Under the pieces are notes generated by a model. It made no database searches. It was not told the origin of the DNA and worked only from the letters and a program-made list of their open reading frames with translations. Source: Pseudomonas capeferrum (GTDB lineage: Bacteria; Pseudomonadota; Gammaproteobacteria; Pseudomonadales; Pseudomonadaceae). Taken from it: DNA of 64,000 bases. The first letter of the stretch is position 1. Each line of letters opens with the position of its first letter. The stretch spans positions 230,058 to 294,057 of the forward strand of contig NZ_JMIT01000003.1 in NCBI RefSeq assembly GCF_000731675.1, given 5' to 3'. Below are positions 51,461-60,123 of this stretch, piece after piece. The position numbers were made by a program, and so were the translations under genes.

Positions 51461-52324
51461 ATGAAATCCCGTTTGTTCATCATCAGCCAGTACCTGCTGC
51501 CGCACCACCTGCTGTCGCGGCTGGCCGGCTGCATTGCCGAGTGCCGTGCACGCTGGTTCAAAAACGCCTTCACCGCCTGGTTTGCCAAGCGCTACCAGGT
51601 GAACATGTCCGAGGCCCTGGTCGAGGACTTGAGCGCTTACGAACACTTCAACGCGTTCTTCACCCGTGCCTTGAAGCCCGGCGCCCGTCCGCTGGACGAA
51701 ACCCCCGGCGCCATCCTGTGCCCAGCCGACGGTGCTGTCAGCCAGCTTGGCCCGATCGAGCACGGCCGCATCTTCCAGGCCAAGGGCCACGGCTACAGCG
51801 CCCTGGAGCTGCTGGGTGGCGACCCGGCCCTGGCCGCGCCGTTCATGGGCGGCGAATTCGCCACCATTTACCTGTCGCCGAAGGATTACCACCGCGTGCA
51901 CATGCCGCTGGCCGGCACCCTGCGCGAGATGGTGTACGTACCGGGCCGCCTGTTCTCGGTGAACCAGACCACGGCCGAAAACGTGCCCGAGCTGTTTGCC
52001 CGTAACGAGCGCGTCGTCTGCCTGTTCGACACCGAACGCGGCCCGATGGCCGTGGTGCTGGTAGGTGCGATGATCGTTGCTTCGATCGAGACGGTCTGGG
52101 CCGGCCTGGTAACGCCGCCCAAGCGTGAGTTGAAGACCTTCCGTTACGACGAAGCCAGCCGTGCGCCGATCCACCTGGAAAAAGGTGCCGAGCTGGGCCG
52201 CTTCAAACTGGGCTCGACCGCCATCGTGCTGTTCGGGCCAGAGCAGGTGAAGTGGGCTGAAAGCCTGGGTGCTGGGTCGGCAGTGCGCATGGGCCAGCAG
52301 TTGGCAGCGCCTGCGCAGGCTTGA
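51461..52324 (+). CDS. psd: Phosphatidylserine decarboxylase proenzyme
   Basis: 287 residues. The self-cleavage site LGST is near the C-terminus (GRFKLGSTAIVLFGPEQVKW), where Ser becomes the pyruvoyl group. Conserved blocks YEHFNAFFTRALKPGARPL, LCPADGAVSQLG and YLSPKDYHRVHMP include the catalytic Asp-His pair. It makes phosphatidylethanolamine at the inner membrane. Start MKSRLFIISQYLLPHHLLSR is standard. Confidence 0.97.
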   Translation: MKSRLFIISQYLLPHHLLSRLAGCIAECRARWFKNAFTAWFAKRYQVNMSEALVEDLSAYEHFNAFFTRALKPGARPLDETPGAILCPADGAVSQLGPIEHGRIFQAKGHGYSALELLGGDPALAAPFMGGEFATIYLSPKDYHRVHMPLAGTLREMVYVPGRLFSVNQTTAENVPELFARNERVVCLFDTERGPMAVVLVGAMIVASIETVWAGLVTPPKRELKTFRYDEASRAPIHLEKGAELGRFKLGSTAIVLFGPEQVKWAESLGAGSAVRMGQQLAAPAQA

Positions 52325-52340
52325 TCGCCTTGTAGAAGCT

Positions 52341-52359
52341 GGGGCTGCTGTGCAGCCCC
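52341..52359. terminator. Hairpin between convergent psd and serB
   Basis: 8-bp stem GGGGCTGC / GCAGCCCC with a TGT loop. Third example of this hairpin sequence in the window; no T-tract. Confidence 0.6.
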
Positions 52360-52370
52360 GGTCGTTCAGA

Positions 52371-53585
52371 TCAACCGCGGGCGTCGCGATCGCGCAGGCC
52401 CAACAGGTACAGCACCCCATCCAGCCCCAGGGTGGAAATCGCCTGCTTGGCCGATTGACGCACCAGCGGCTTGGCGCGGAAGGCCACGCCCAGGCCGGCC
52501 AGCGACAACATTGGCAGGTCGTTGGCGCCATCCCCCACGGCGATGGTCTGGTCCAGTTGCAAGCCTTCTTCGCTGGCCAGTTGCTGCAGCAGTTCAGCCT
52601 TGCGCTGAGCATCGACAATCGGCTCCACGGCAACGCCGGTCACCTTGCCGTCGACCACTTCCAGCTCATTGGCGAACACATAGTCGATACCCAGGCGCGC
52701 CTGCACCTGCTTGGCGAAGTACGTGAAGCCACCGGACAGGATCGCAGTCTTGTAACCCAGGCGCTTGAGCTCGGCGAACAGGTTCTCGGCACCTTCGGTC
52801 AGGCGCAGCGACGCACCGATCTCATCCAGCACCCCTACATCCAGGCCTTTGAGCAACGCCATGCGCTCCTTGAAGCTGGCGCGGAAGTCCAGCTCGCCAC
52901 GCATCGCCCGCTCGGTGATCGCTGCCACCTGCTCGCCAACGCCAGCGGCCTTGGCCAGCTCGTCGATGACTTCGGCCTCGATCAGGGTCGAGTCCATGTC
53001 GAATACCGCCAGGCGGCGGTTGCGACGGAACAAGTCGTCCTTCTGGAAAGCGATGTCGACACTCAAGGCTTCTGCCAGGGCGAAGAAGTCTGCGCGCAAC
53101 GCCTGAGCATCGCTCGGCACGCCGCGCACGGAGATCTCGATGGCCGCCTTGCCCTTCTCGGTCTCGGCATCCAGCCCCACGCGGGCAGACAGCCGTTCGA
53201 TGCGCTCGATGGTCAGGCCGTACTGGCTGATGACCGCACTGACGCGCTGCAACTGCTCAGGGGTGATCTTGCGGCTGAGCAGGGTGACGATATGACGCGC
53301 CTCACCGTGGCCATCGGCCCAATGCTGGTAATCCGCCTCGGAAATCGGCGTGTAACGGGCCTGCAGATTCAGTTCGTGGGCCTTGGCCTGCACGCTTTGC
53401 AGCAGGCGAGTGGCCACTTCGTTGTCCGGGATATCGACCAGAATGCCGAACGACAACGTGCCGTGCATGACCGCCAGGCCGATGTCGAGAATGCTCACAC
53501 CGCCCTGCAGCAGGACGCCAGTGATGGCCGCAGTGAGACCTGGACGGTCTTCACCTGTGATGTTGATCAGGACGATTTCGCGCAA
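52371..53585 (-). CDS. serB: Phosphoserine phosphatase SerB (TTG start)
   Basis: 404 residues when started at TTG 53585 (MREIVLINITGEDRPGLTAA), which has GGAG seven bases before it; the ATG frame to 53618 adds 11 unrelated residues. Two ACT-type regulatory domains at the N-terminus, then the HAD domain with DMDSTLIEAEVIDELAKAAG, ILSGGFTYFAKQVQ and GDGANDLPML. It makes L-serine in the last step of the pathway. It is longer than E. coli SerB owing to the second ACT domain, as in other pseudomonads. Divergent from the AhpA-type gene. Confidence 0.95.
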   Translation of the reverse strand: MREIVLINITGEDRPGLTAAITGVLLQGGVSILDIGLAVMHGTLSFGILVDIPDNEVATRLLQSVQAKAHELNLQARYTPISEADYQHWADGHGEARHIVTLLSRKITPEQLQRVSAVISQYGLTIERIERLSARVGLDAETEKGKAAIEISVRGVPSDAQALRADFFALAEALSVDIAFQKDDLFRRNRRLAVFDMDSTLIEAEVIDELAKAAGVGEQVAAITERAMRGELDFRASFKERMALLKGLDVGVLDEIGASLRLTEGAENLFAELKRLGYKTAILSGGFTYFAKQVQARLGIDYVFANELEVVDGKVTGVAVEPIVDAQRKAELLQQLASEEGLQLDQTIAVGDGANDLPMLSLAGLGVAFRAKPLVRQSAKQAISTLGLDGVLYLLGLRDRDARG

Positions 53586-53720
53586 GACCGGACTCCGACT
53601 TCGATGAAAAATGCGCATTCTACCGATTTTCAGTGACCATCGGGCGCGAACGATGCTTTGCCGACAAAACCGGTGTCGCTATACTGCCCAACACTTTTAT
53701 GCCATTAAGAGCCGAGCGCT

Positions 53721-55184
53721 GTGAACCGGCCCACCCCCGTCAAGCCAGACAACTTCTTCCTGATGATCTATCGTGCCCTGAGTCAACGTCGCGTCCCTCT
53801 GGCGCTACGCATCGCCTGCACCAACATATTCCTGGTGGCACTGGCACTGGTCATCTATGCCTGTGTGATGGGCCTGCAGTTCAAGCAGGCCATGCACGAG
53901 CAGGCCGACGCGCTCGGCCAGAGCCTGACCACGCAGACGGCCACGTCGGCCACCGAGCTGTTGGTGTCCAACGACATCCTCAGCCTCAACGTGCTGCTGG
54001 GCAACCTGGTGAAAAACCCGCTGGTGGCCCATGCGGCCATCTACAGCGTGGACAACCGCATCCTCGCCGAGGCTGGCCAGCGTCCGCGCAATAGCCTGCT
54101 GGGTGAAGCCGAAGGCCTGTACCAGACCAAGATCACCTTCCAGGACGTCACGGCCGGGCAACTGCGCATCAGCCTGGACATGAGCCAGTTCCAGCAGCCG
54201 ATGCTGATCAGCCTGCAGAGCATGGGCATCCTCGCCGCCATCCTGCTGGCCCTGGCGCTGAGCCTGAGCCTGCGCCAGGCACGCCATATCACCACACCGC
54301 TGCTGCAGTTGCGGGTGTGGCTGCGCGACCCGCAGCCCTATACGCCGGCCACCGACCGCCAGGACGAGATCGGCGATATTGCCCGCCAGCTGCATACTCG
54401 CCTGGCGCCGCCGCCGCCACCTGAGCCAGAGCCGGAAGAAGAGGACGACGAAGACGACTTCGACGACCTGCACGATCACGCGCCGGCCCCTAAGACTGCG
54501 CCGCGCGCCAAGGTTGTCGCCCAGGTTGACGAAGAGGACGACGATGCCTTTGCCGGGCTGCTGGACAACGACGAAAGCGCGCCCAAGCATGTGCCATACG
54601 ATTCGGACGAGCCGCAGAACAGCGCTGTACTGGCCGTTCAGCTCGGCTCCCAGGAGCAACTGCGCCGCCTGCCGCGCACGCGCCTGACCGAATTGCTCGA
54701 GCGCTACCGCGACTGCCTGGAACAGGCCGCTTCGCTGTATGAGGGTGAAACCCACACGCTTAACGACGGCAGCACCCTGGTGCTGTTCCACAGCCGCGAC
54801 TGTGGCGAGGACTACCTGACCAACGCGATCTGCTGTGGCGAGTTACTGCGTGCGCTGGGCCATGCCTTGCAGATCGAAGTGGCCGACAGCGGCATTACCC
54901 TGCAACTGCAGCTGGGCCTGGCGCTGGGTAATGACCTGCAAGGGTTGGAGCTGGTTGACCTGCTGATGGCCGAAAAAGCCCAGGATGCCCTGGCGCTGTC
55001 GCAGCACAGCCGTAACCTGCTGCTGGTGGAGCGCCAGATCAGTGATGACGCGCTGATCCGTCAACGCGCGCGGATCCGCCCGATTGCCAGCCCGGAAGGC
55101 GCTTGCTGTGTAGAGCGGTTGATGGAGCCGTATCCGTCGATGCTGGAGCGGCAATTGGCGCGGATGCACGAGCGCCGGGCCTGA
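53721..55184 (+). CDS. AhpA/YtjB (Smp) family membrane protein with C-terminal extension (GTG start)
   Basis: 487 residues from GTG 53721; an ATG at 53763 is an alternative. TM1 (ALRIACTNIFLVALALVIYACVMG) and TM2 (LISLQSMGILAAILLALALSLSLRQA) flank a periplasmic part (QTATSATELLVSNDILSLNV), followed by a HAMP-like stretch. This half matches YtjB/Smp, which is also divergent from serB in E. coli. A very acidic linker follows (PEPEPEEEDDEDDFDDL). The last 190 residues, starting SAVLAVQLGSQEQLRRLPRT, look like a degenerate class III cyclase fold (GSTLVLFHS near GDG.ma.F) without the metal-binding aspartates. Function unknown. Confidence 0.75.
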   Translation: MNRPTPVKPDNFFLMIYRALSQRRVPLALRIACTNIFLVALALVIYACVMGLQFKQAMHEQADALGQSLTTQTATSATELLVSNDILSLNVLLGNLVKNPLVAHAAIYSVDNRILAEAGQRPRNSLLGEAEGLYQTKITFQDVTAGQLRISLDMSQFQQPMLISLQSMGILAAILLALALSLSLRQARHITTPLLQLRVWLRDPQPYTPATDRQDEIGDIARQLHTRLAPPPPPEPEPEEEDDEDDFDDLHDHAPAPKTAPRAKVVAQVDEEDDDAFAGLLDNDESAPKHVPYDSDEPQNSAVLAVQLGSQEQLRRLPRTRLTELLERYRDCLEQAASLYEGETHTLNDGSTLVLFHSRDCGEDYLTNAICCGELLRALGHALQIEVADSGITLQLQLGLALGNDLQGLELVDLLMAEKAQDALALSQHSRNLLLVERQISDDALIRQRARIRPIASPEGACCVERLMEPYPSMLERQLARMHERRA

Positions 55185-55241
55185 CACAAAGGCCGCCTTG
55201 CCGGGGCGCCGGACCGGTCGGAAAGGGGCGCGCAGCTGCCC

Positions 55242-55403
55242 TTGTAGGAGCGGCCTTGCGTCGCGAAAGGACTACGCAGCGCCCCTTGTAGGAGCGGCCT
55301 TGCGTCGCGAAAGGGGCGCGCAGCGGCCCCAGCAATAGTGGCGTCGACGCTGAAATCGGGGGCCGCTGCGCAGCCCTTTCGCGACGCAAGGCCGCTCCTA
55401 CAA
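55242..55403. repeat. Three copies of a second REP-like sequence
   Basis: A 29-bp unit containing GTAGGAGCGGCCTTGCGTCG occurs at 55242-55270 and 55286-55314 in direct orientation and at 55375-55403 inverted, all exact. Flanks also repeat in part (GCGCAGC). This family differs from the GCGGGNCAAGCCCGC REP seen elsewhere in the window. Confidence 0.9.
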
Positions 55404-55415
55404 AGGCCCGCGCAG

Positions 55416-55459
55416 CTGATACAAAAAAGCCCGCATCGATGCGGGCTTTTTTGTATCAG
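55416..55459. terminator. Bidirectional Rho-independent terminator
   Basis: A perfect 44-bp palindrome: arm GCCCGCATCGATGCGGGC flanked by A6 on one side and T6 on the other, with CTGATAC/GTATCAG outside. It ends the AhpA-type gene (+) and the lipoprotein gene (-). Confidence 0.95.
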
Positions 55460-55468
55460 GCGGAACCA

Positions 55469-56182
55469 TCAGAACCGATAGACTTCCATATCGGTACGAA
55501 TCGGCGAAGCCATCGGGATCTTGGACTTCTCGGGTGCCTTCTTGACCTGTACCGGCGCAGCGGGCTTCTTCGGCGCCTCTTCGGCAATGGCTGGCTGATT
55601 GGCCAGCGGCTTGACCGCCGTGCTCAGCTGTTCGGCCAGCTTTTGCAGCAGTTGCCCTTGAGCCTGCACCTGCGACGCTTCGCTGCCCTCATGCTGCTGC
55701 TCAAGGTGAACGATGCGGTTGTCACGCACATGGCCACGACGGTCGAGCAGGCGCCATTGGGCGTCCAGAATCGCCGGTTGGTCCTTGCCCGAGTCCAGGC
55801 GGGTAATCGACAGCAACACTTGCACGTCCGGGCTGAAACCGGTGGTCGCCGGGGCCAGCACCACGCGCTGGCTGTCCAGGCGCCAGGCCAGCTGGCGAAC
55901 CAGCAACTGGTCAATGTCCGACGAGAGGCTGCCGGCCCAACGACCGTCGGTCGCCGAACTCAGGCTGCCATCGGCCTGACGCTGCAGGAACGTCTCGCGT
56001 TGCAGGTAATCGGCAACCGATACCGGGCCCAGCACCACGGCCATGCCCGCGCTTTGCGACGGCTGGCCAGGATCACCGCTGTCGAGCTGGTACAAGGCCA
56101 CAGGCTGATGCATGCTGCATCCGCCCAGCCCCAGAAGGCCCGTCATCAACAGCGCAAATGGAAGGCGCAGAAGTTTCATCAT
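55469..56182 (-). CDS. PqiC-like lipoprotein (ABC-transport auxiliary)
   Basis: 237 residues. Lipoprotein signal MMKLLRLPFALLMTGLLGLG then lipobox LGLGGC; SMHQPVALYQLD after the cysteine. The fold pattern (VVLGPVSVADYLQRETFLQR, DIDQLLVRQLAWRLDSQRVV) fits the PqiC/YmbA family (DUF330) that works with PqiAB MCE-type lipid transporters. No pqiA or pqiB is adjacent. The C-terminus has an extra Pro/Lys-rich segment (PKKPAAPVQVKKAPEKSK). It lies 170 bp downstream of parC on the same strand. Confidence 0.85.
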   Translation of the reverse strand: MMKLLRLPFALLMTGLLGLGGCSMHQPVALYQLDSGDPGQPSQSAGMAVVLGPVSVADYLQRETFLQRQADGSLSSATDGRWAGSLSSDIDQLLVRQLAWRLDSQRVVLAPATTGFSPDVQVLLSITRLDSGKDQPAILDAQWRLLDRRGHVRDNRIVHLEQQHEGSEASQVQAQGQLLQKLAEQLSTAVKPLANQPAIAEEAPKKPAAPVQVKKAPEKSKIPMASPIRTDMEVYRF

Positions 56183-56352
56183 CCCATCCAGGCGGTCGCC
56201 ACAGGCAGACCGCAGTGATACTCATGTAGATTCAATCGGGCACACGGCCACGCCGGCACCGCAAGGGCCATATCATCCGCGAAATAGCTGTCCGACTCCA
56301 GCATTTCTGCCCGGAACGGCCCTGAAATTGCCGTTCCAGACATTTCAGCAGC

Positions 56353-58611
56353 TTACGCCGGGCCTTCCACCTGCAACCCATCGACGCGCTGGAAGCCGCG
56401 TGGCAGCTTGCTGCCGCGCCGGCCCCGTTCGCCCTTGTAGTGCTCCAGATCGTCCGCTTTCAGCGATAGCGTACGCTTGCCGGCTTGCAATACAAGGGTT
56501 GCGCCTTCAGGGATTACCGCAAGGTCGGTGACAAATTCTTCACGACTGGCCACCCGATCACCAGGCACGCCGATGATCTTGTTGCCCTTGCCTTTGCCCA
56601 ACTGTGGCAAGTCGCTGACCTTGAACACCAGCAGCCGGCCCTCGGTGGTGACCGCCGCCAGCCAGTCCTGCTCGCGGTTGGCCACCGGGCGCGGGGTCAT
56701 GACCTTGGCGCCGTTGGGCAGGCTGAGCAGGCCTTTGCCGGCCTTGTTCTTGGCCTGCAGGTCTTCGCCCTTGACCACGAAGCCGTAACCGGCATCCGAC
56801 GCCACCACATACAGCGCATCGTCCTCAGGTAGCAGCACGCACTCGAAGGTCGCCCCAGGTGGCGGCGCCAGGCGGCCCGTCAGCGGCTCGCCCTGCCCCC
56901 GCGCAGACGGCAAGGTATGCGCGGCCACCGAGTAACTGCGGCCGGTGGAGTCGATCAATACGGCAAACTGGTTGGAGCGCCCGGCGGCTGCGGCCTTGAA
57001 GCCATCGCCAGCTTTGTACGAAAGGCCGGTGGCGTCGATGTCGTGGCCCTTGGCGCAGCGCACCCAGCCCTTTTCCGACAGCACAACGGTGACCGGCTCG
57101 GTCGGCATCAGCTCGTTTTCCGACAGCGCCTTGGCTTCTGCACGCTCGACGATCGGCGAGCGGCGGTCGTCGCCGTAGGTTTCGGCGTCCTTGATCAGCT
57201 CGCTGCGCACCAGCTTGCGCAGCTTGGCGTCGCTGCCGAGCAGGGCCTGCAGCTTGGCCTGCTCCTTGAGCAGCTCGTCCTGCTCGCCGCGAATTTTCAT
57301 CTCTTCAAGGCGCGCCAGCTGTCGCAGGCGGGTCTCGAGGATGTAGTCAGCCTGGATTTCGGTCAGCTCGAAACGCTCGATCAGCGCCTGCTTGGGATGC
57401 TCCTCGGTGCGGATGATATGAATCACTTCATCCAGGTTGAGGAAGGCAGTCAGCAAGCCTTCGAGCAGGTGCAGGCGCCTCTGCACCTTGTCCAGGCGGT
57501 GCTGCAGGCGGCGCCGGACGGTGTTGGTACGAAACTCCAGCCACTCCAGCAACAGTGCCCGCAGGTTCTTCAACTGCGGCCGGCCGTCCAGGCCGATGAT
57601 GTTGACGTTGACCCGGTAGCTGCTTTCCAGGTCGGTGGTGGCGAACAGGTGCTGCATCAGCTCGTCGGCATCCACCCGGTTGGAGCGCGGGATGATGACG
57701 ATACGGCACGGGTTCTCGTGGTCCGACTCGTCACGCAGGTCGGCCACCATCGGCAGCTTCTTGGCCTGCATCTGTGCGGCGATCTGCTCCAGCACCTTGG
57801 CCCCGGAGACCTGATGCGGCAGTGCGGTGACCACCACGTCGCCATCTTCGACGCGATAAACGGCACGCATGCGGATCGAGCCGCGGCCGCTTTCGTAGAT
57901 CTTCAGGATCTCGGCGCGGGGCGTGATGATTTCGGCTTCGGTCGGGTAGTCCGGGCCCTGGATATGCTCGCACAACTGCTCGATGGTAGCCTTGGGCTCG
58001 TCCAGCAGGCGCACGCAGGCACTGGCCACTTCACGCAGGTTGTGCGGCGGCACGTCGGTGGCCATGCCCACGGCGATGCCGGTGGTGCCGTTGAGCAGGA
58101 TGTTGGGCAGGCGCGCCGGCAGTACTGCGGGCTCCTGCAGGGTGCCGTCGAAGTTCGGCACCCAGTCCACGGTGCCCTGGCCCACTTCGTTGAGCAACAC
58201 TTCGGCGTAGCGCGACAGGCGCGCCTCGGTGTAACGCATGGCAGCGAACGACTTCGGATCGTCCGGTGCACCCCAGTTGCCCTGGCCATCGACCAGGGTG
58301 TAGCGATAGCTGAACGGCTGCGCCATCAACACCATGGCTTCGTAGCAGGCCGAGTCGCCGTGGGGGTGGAACTTGCCGAGCACGTCACCGACGGTACGCG
58401 CCGACTTCTTGTGCTTGGCATCGGCATCGAGCCCCAACTCGCTCATGGCGTAGATGATGCGTCGCTGCACCGGCTTCAGGCCGTCGCCGATGTGCGGCAG
58501 GGCCCGGTCCATGATCACGTACATGGAGTAGTTGAGGTAGGCCTGTTCGGTGAAGTCAGCCAGCGAGCGGCGTTCGACGCCGTCGAGGCTGAGTTCCAGT
58601 GGGTCGCTCAT
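56353..58611 (-). CDS. parC: DNA topoisomerase IV subunit A
   Basis: 752 residues. The breakage-reunion domain includes PHGDSACYEAMVLMAQPFSY with the quinolone-region Ser and Glu intact, and the catalytic tyrosine in AAMRYTEARLS. The C-terminal beta-pinwheel is shorter than in GyrA and lacks a clear GyrA box, which separates ParC from GyrA. It decatenates daughter chromosomes with ParE. It lies 10 bp after the retropepsin-like gene. Confidence 0.97.
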   Translation of the reverse strand: MSDPLELSLDGVERRSLADFTEQAYLNYSMYVIMDRALPHIGDGLKPVQRRIIYAMSELGLDADAKHKKSARTVGDVLGKFHPHGDSACYEAMVLMAQPFSYRYTLVDGQGNWGAPDDPKSFAAMRYTEARLSRYAEVLLNEVGQGTVDWVPNFDGTLQEPAVLPARLPNILLNGTTGIAVGMATDVPPHNLREVASACVRLLDEPKATIEQLCEHIQGPDYPTEAEIITPRAEILKIYESGRGSIRMRAVYRVEDGDVVVTALPHQVSGAKVLEQIAAQMQAKKLPMVADLRDESDHENPCRIVIIPRSNRVDADELMQHLFATTDLESSYRVNVNIIGLDGRPQLKNLRALLLEWLEFRTNTVRRRLQHRLDKVQRRLHLLEGLLTAFLNLDEVIHIIRTEEHPKQALIERFELTEIQADYILETRLRQLARLEEMKIRGEQDELLKEQAKLQALLGSDAKLRKLVRSELIKDAETYGDDRRSPIVERAEAKALSENELMPTEPVTVVLSEKGWVRCAKGHDIDATGLSYKAGDGFKAAAAGRSNQFAVLIDSTGRSYSVAAHTLPSARGQGEPLTGRLAPPPGATFECVLLPEDDALYVVASDAGYGFVVKGEDLQAKNKAGKGLLSLPNGAKVMTPRPVANREQDWLAAVTTEGRLLVFKVSDLPQLGKGKGNKIIGVPGDRVASREEFVTDLAVIPEGATLVLQAGKRTLSLKADDLEHYKGERGRRGSKLPRGFQRVDGLQVEGPA

Positions 58612-58621
58612 GCGGGCCTCG

Positions 58622-59140
58622 TCATTTCAGGTTCTGGCGCAACAGCATGGTGCCGCCGCGCTGGGTAAATTCAAGTTGTTTCAGGGCGCTCATGCCCAGC
58701 AGCACGGTCTGGCCGTCCAGGCCTGGCACCACGGTTGCACGCACGCCCTGTAAACGGATATCGCCCAGTTGCAGGGTATTCAAGCGGGTGCGGTAGCCTT
58801 CGGTGCGGCCATTTGCGGTGCTGAGCAGCACCGGGCTGCCTCGCGCCAGGTCCAGCTCGCTGGCCAGGGCCTCGGGGATCGCCACGTCGGTGGCCCCGGT
58901 GTCGAGCATGAAATGCACCGCCTGGCCATTGATCGCGCCATTCACCACAAAATGCCCCTGGCCATTGCTCAGCAGGCGCACCTCGATAAAGCCTTCGCCG
59001 TGCTCGGAACGCACATGGGCATTGGGATTGCGCTGGCTATCTTCCCATTGACCGAAAAAGCGCGTGGCAAGGAACAGCGCCGCCGCCCAGGCGACGATCA
59101 TCAGTACCTTGCCAGCACGCTTGCCCGGTGCCTGGCTCAT
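58622..59140 (-). CDS. Retropepsin-like aspartic protease, membrane anchored (TIGR02281-type)
   Basis: 172 residues from ATG 59140, with GGAG nine bases upstream. One N-terminal membrane segment (VLMIVAWAAALFLATRFFG), then a single retropepsin domain with the active-site MLDTGATDVAIPEALA and the flap-like HFVVNGAINGQAVHF, ending VLLGMSALKQLEFTQRGGTM. As a single lobe it should act as a dimer, in the periplasm. Substrate unknown. It overlaps the phytase-fold gene by 4 bp (ATGA) and precedes parC, so it is co-translated within the topoisomerase IV cluster. Confidence 0.9.
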   Translation of the reverse strand: MSQAPGKRAGKVLMIVAWAAALFLATRFFGQWEDSQRNPNAHVRSEHGEGFIEVRLLSNGQGHFVVNGAINGQAVHFMLDTGATDVAIPEALASELDLARGSPVLLSTANGRTEGYRTRLNTLQLGDIRLQGVRATVVPGLDGQTVLLGMSALKQLEFTQRGGTMLLRQNLK

Positions 59141-60123
59141 GGTTTGGCGCTCCAACCGCCCTCTGGCGCTTCGAAGCGCCAGACAATCGGCCGCACCTCG
59201 CCATCGGCGCGGCGGCCATTGTTGTTGTCCAGGCCAATCCAGGCGCCTTTGGCGTCGATCACCAGGGCTTCTGCCAGGCCGAACGGCTGATCATAGCGGC
59301 GAGCATCCACCAGCGCATCGGCGGCAAACGACCAGCAACGCTCGACCTTGCCGCTGTCGGCGTCGCGGCGACAGATGCGGTAGGCGTTACGCTCAAGGGT
59401 AAACAGCTTGCCCTCGAACCAGGCCAGGTCGGCGAAGTCACGCGACAGCGCGCGCGCGTTGGGCATCTGCGGCGGTTGCATCTCGACCCCGGCCTCGCTC
59501 AGCAGCACGCAACTGCGCCCGCACGTCCACAACGATTGCTGGCGCTCGATCGCCACCAGCCCCCGGCGCTCGCGCTCGGCGGCAAGCCAGATGCGGTCGC
59601 CCGCCGGGTTGATCGCCAAGCCTTCGAACAAGGCATTGAAGTTCAGCAGCATGCCGCTGGCCCGGGCCTGTCGTACCATGGCCGGGTCGATCTTCAACCA
59701 GTCCGGCTCGCCTTCGACGGGGACCTGCAAGACAGCAGCGTGGGCCTCACTGACCAGGTAAAGGTTACCGGCCTGGTCACAGGTGATGCCTTCGAAGTCC
59801 AGCTCACCACCGCGGACATAGGACGCCGCCCAGTTGCGCGACTTCAGCCCCCACGGCAAACCGCTCTCCGGTACCGGCGCAGGGATGAAGGTCAGCGGTT
59901 GGGCACGCCACACGGCATTTTGTTGATCGAACCGGTAAACGCGGTCGTCGTCACGGTCGGAAACGCCCCATAGCGCACCTCGGCACTGGGCCAGGCCAGA
60001 CAGGTTGCCGCCGCGCATACCCTCGATCGGGTGCTCGGCGGCCATCTTCAACTGCGGCCAGTTGCCCGCCAAACTCGGCAAGGCAAACAGTGCAAGGCAA
60101 GCGGCAAGTAGCAGCCGAATCAA
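59137..60123 (-). CDS. Exported esterase-like protein of phytase fold (TTG start)
   Basis: 328 residues. Signal peptide MIRLLLAACLALFALPSLAG, then a beta-propeller-type sequence with GNLSGLAQCRGALWGVSDRD, ELDFEGITCDQAGNLYLVSE, NFNALFEGLAINPAGDRIWL and QPFGLAEALVIDAKGAWIG, matching the phytase-like esterase family (PF13449 type). The start is TTG at 60123, overlapping the parE stop (TTGA). Periplasmic location is inferred; substrate unknown. It lies between parE and the protease. Confidence 0.85.
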   Translation of the reverse strand: MIRLLLAACLALFALPSLAGNWPQLKMAAEHPIEGMRGGNLSGLAQCRGALWGVSDRDDDRVYRFDQQNAVWRAQPLTFIPAPVPESGLPWGLKSRNWAASYVRGGELDFEGITCDQAGNLYLVSEAHAAVLQVPVEGEPDWLKIDPAMVRQARASGMLLNFNALFEGLAINPAGDRIWLAAERERRGLVAIERQQSLWTCGRSCVLLSEAGVEMQPPQMPNARALSRDFADLAWFEGKLFTLERNAYRICRRDADSGKVERCWSFAADALVDARRYDQPFGLAEALVIDAKGAWIGLDNNNGRRADGEVRPIVWRFEAPEGGWSAKP

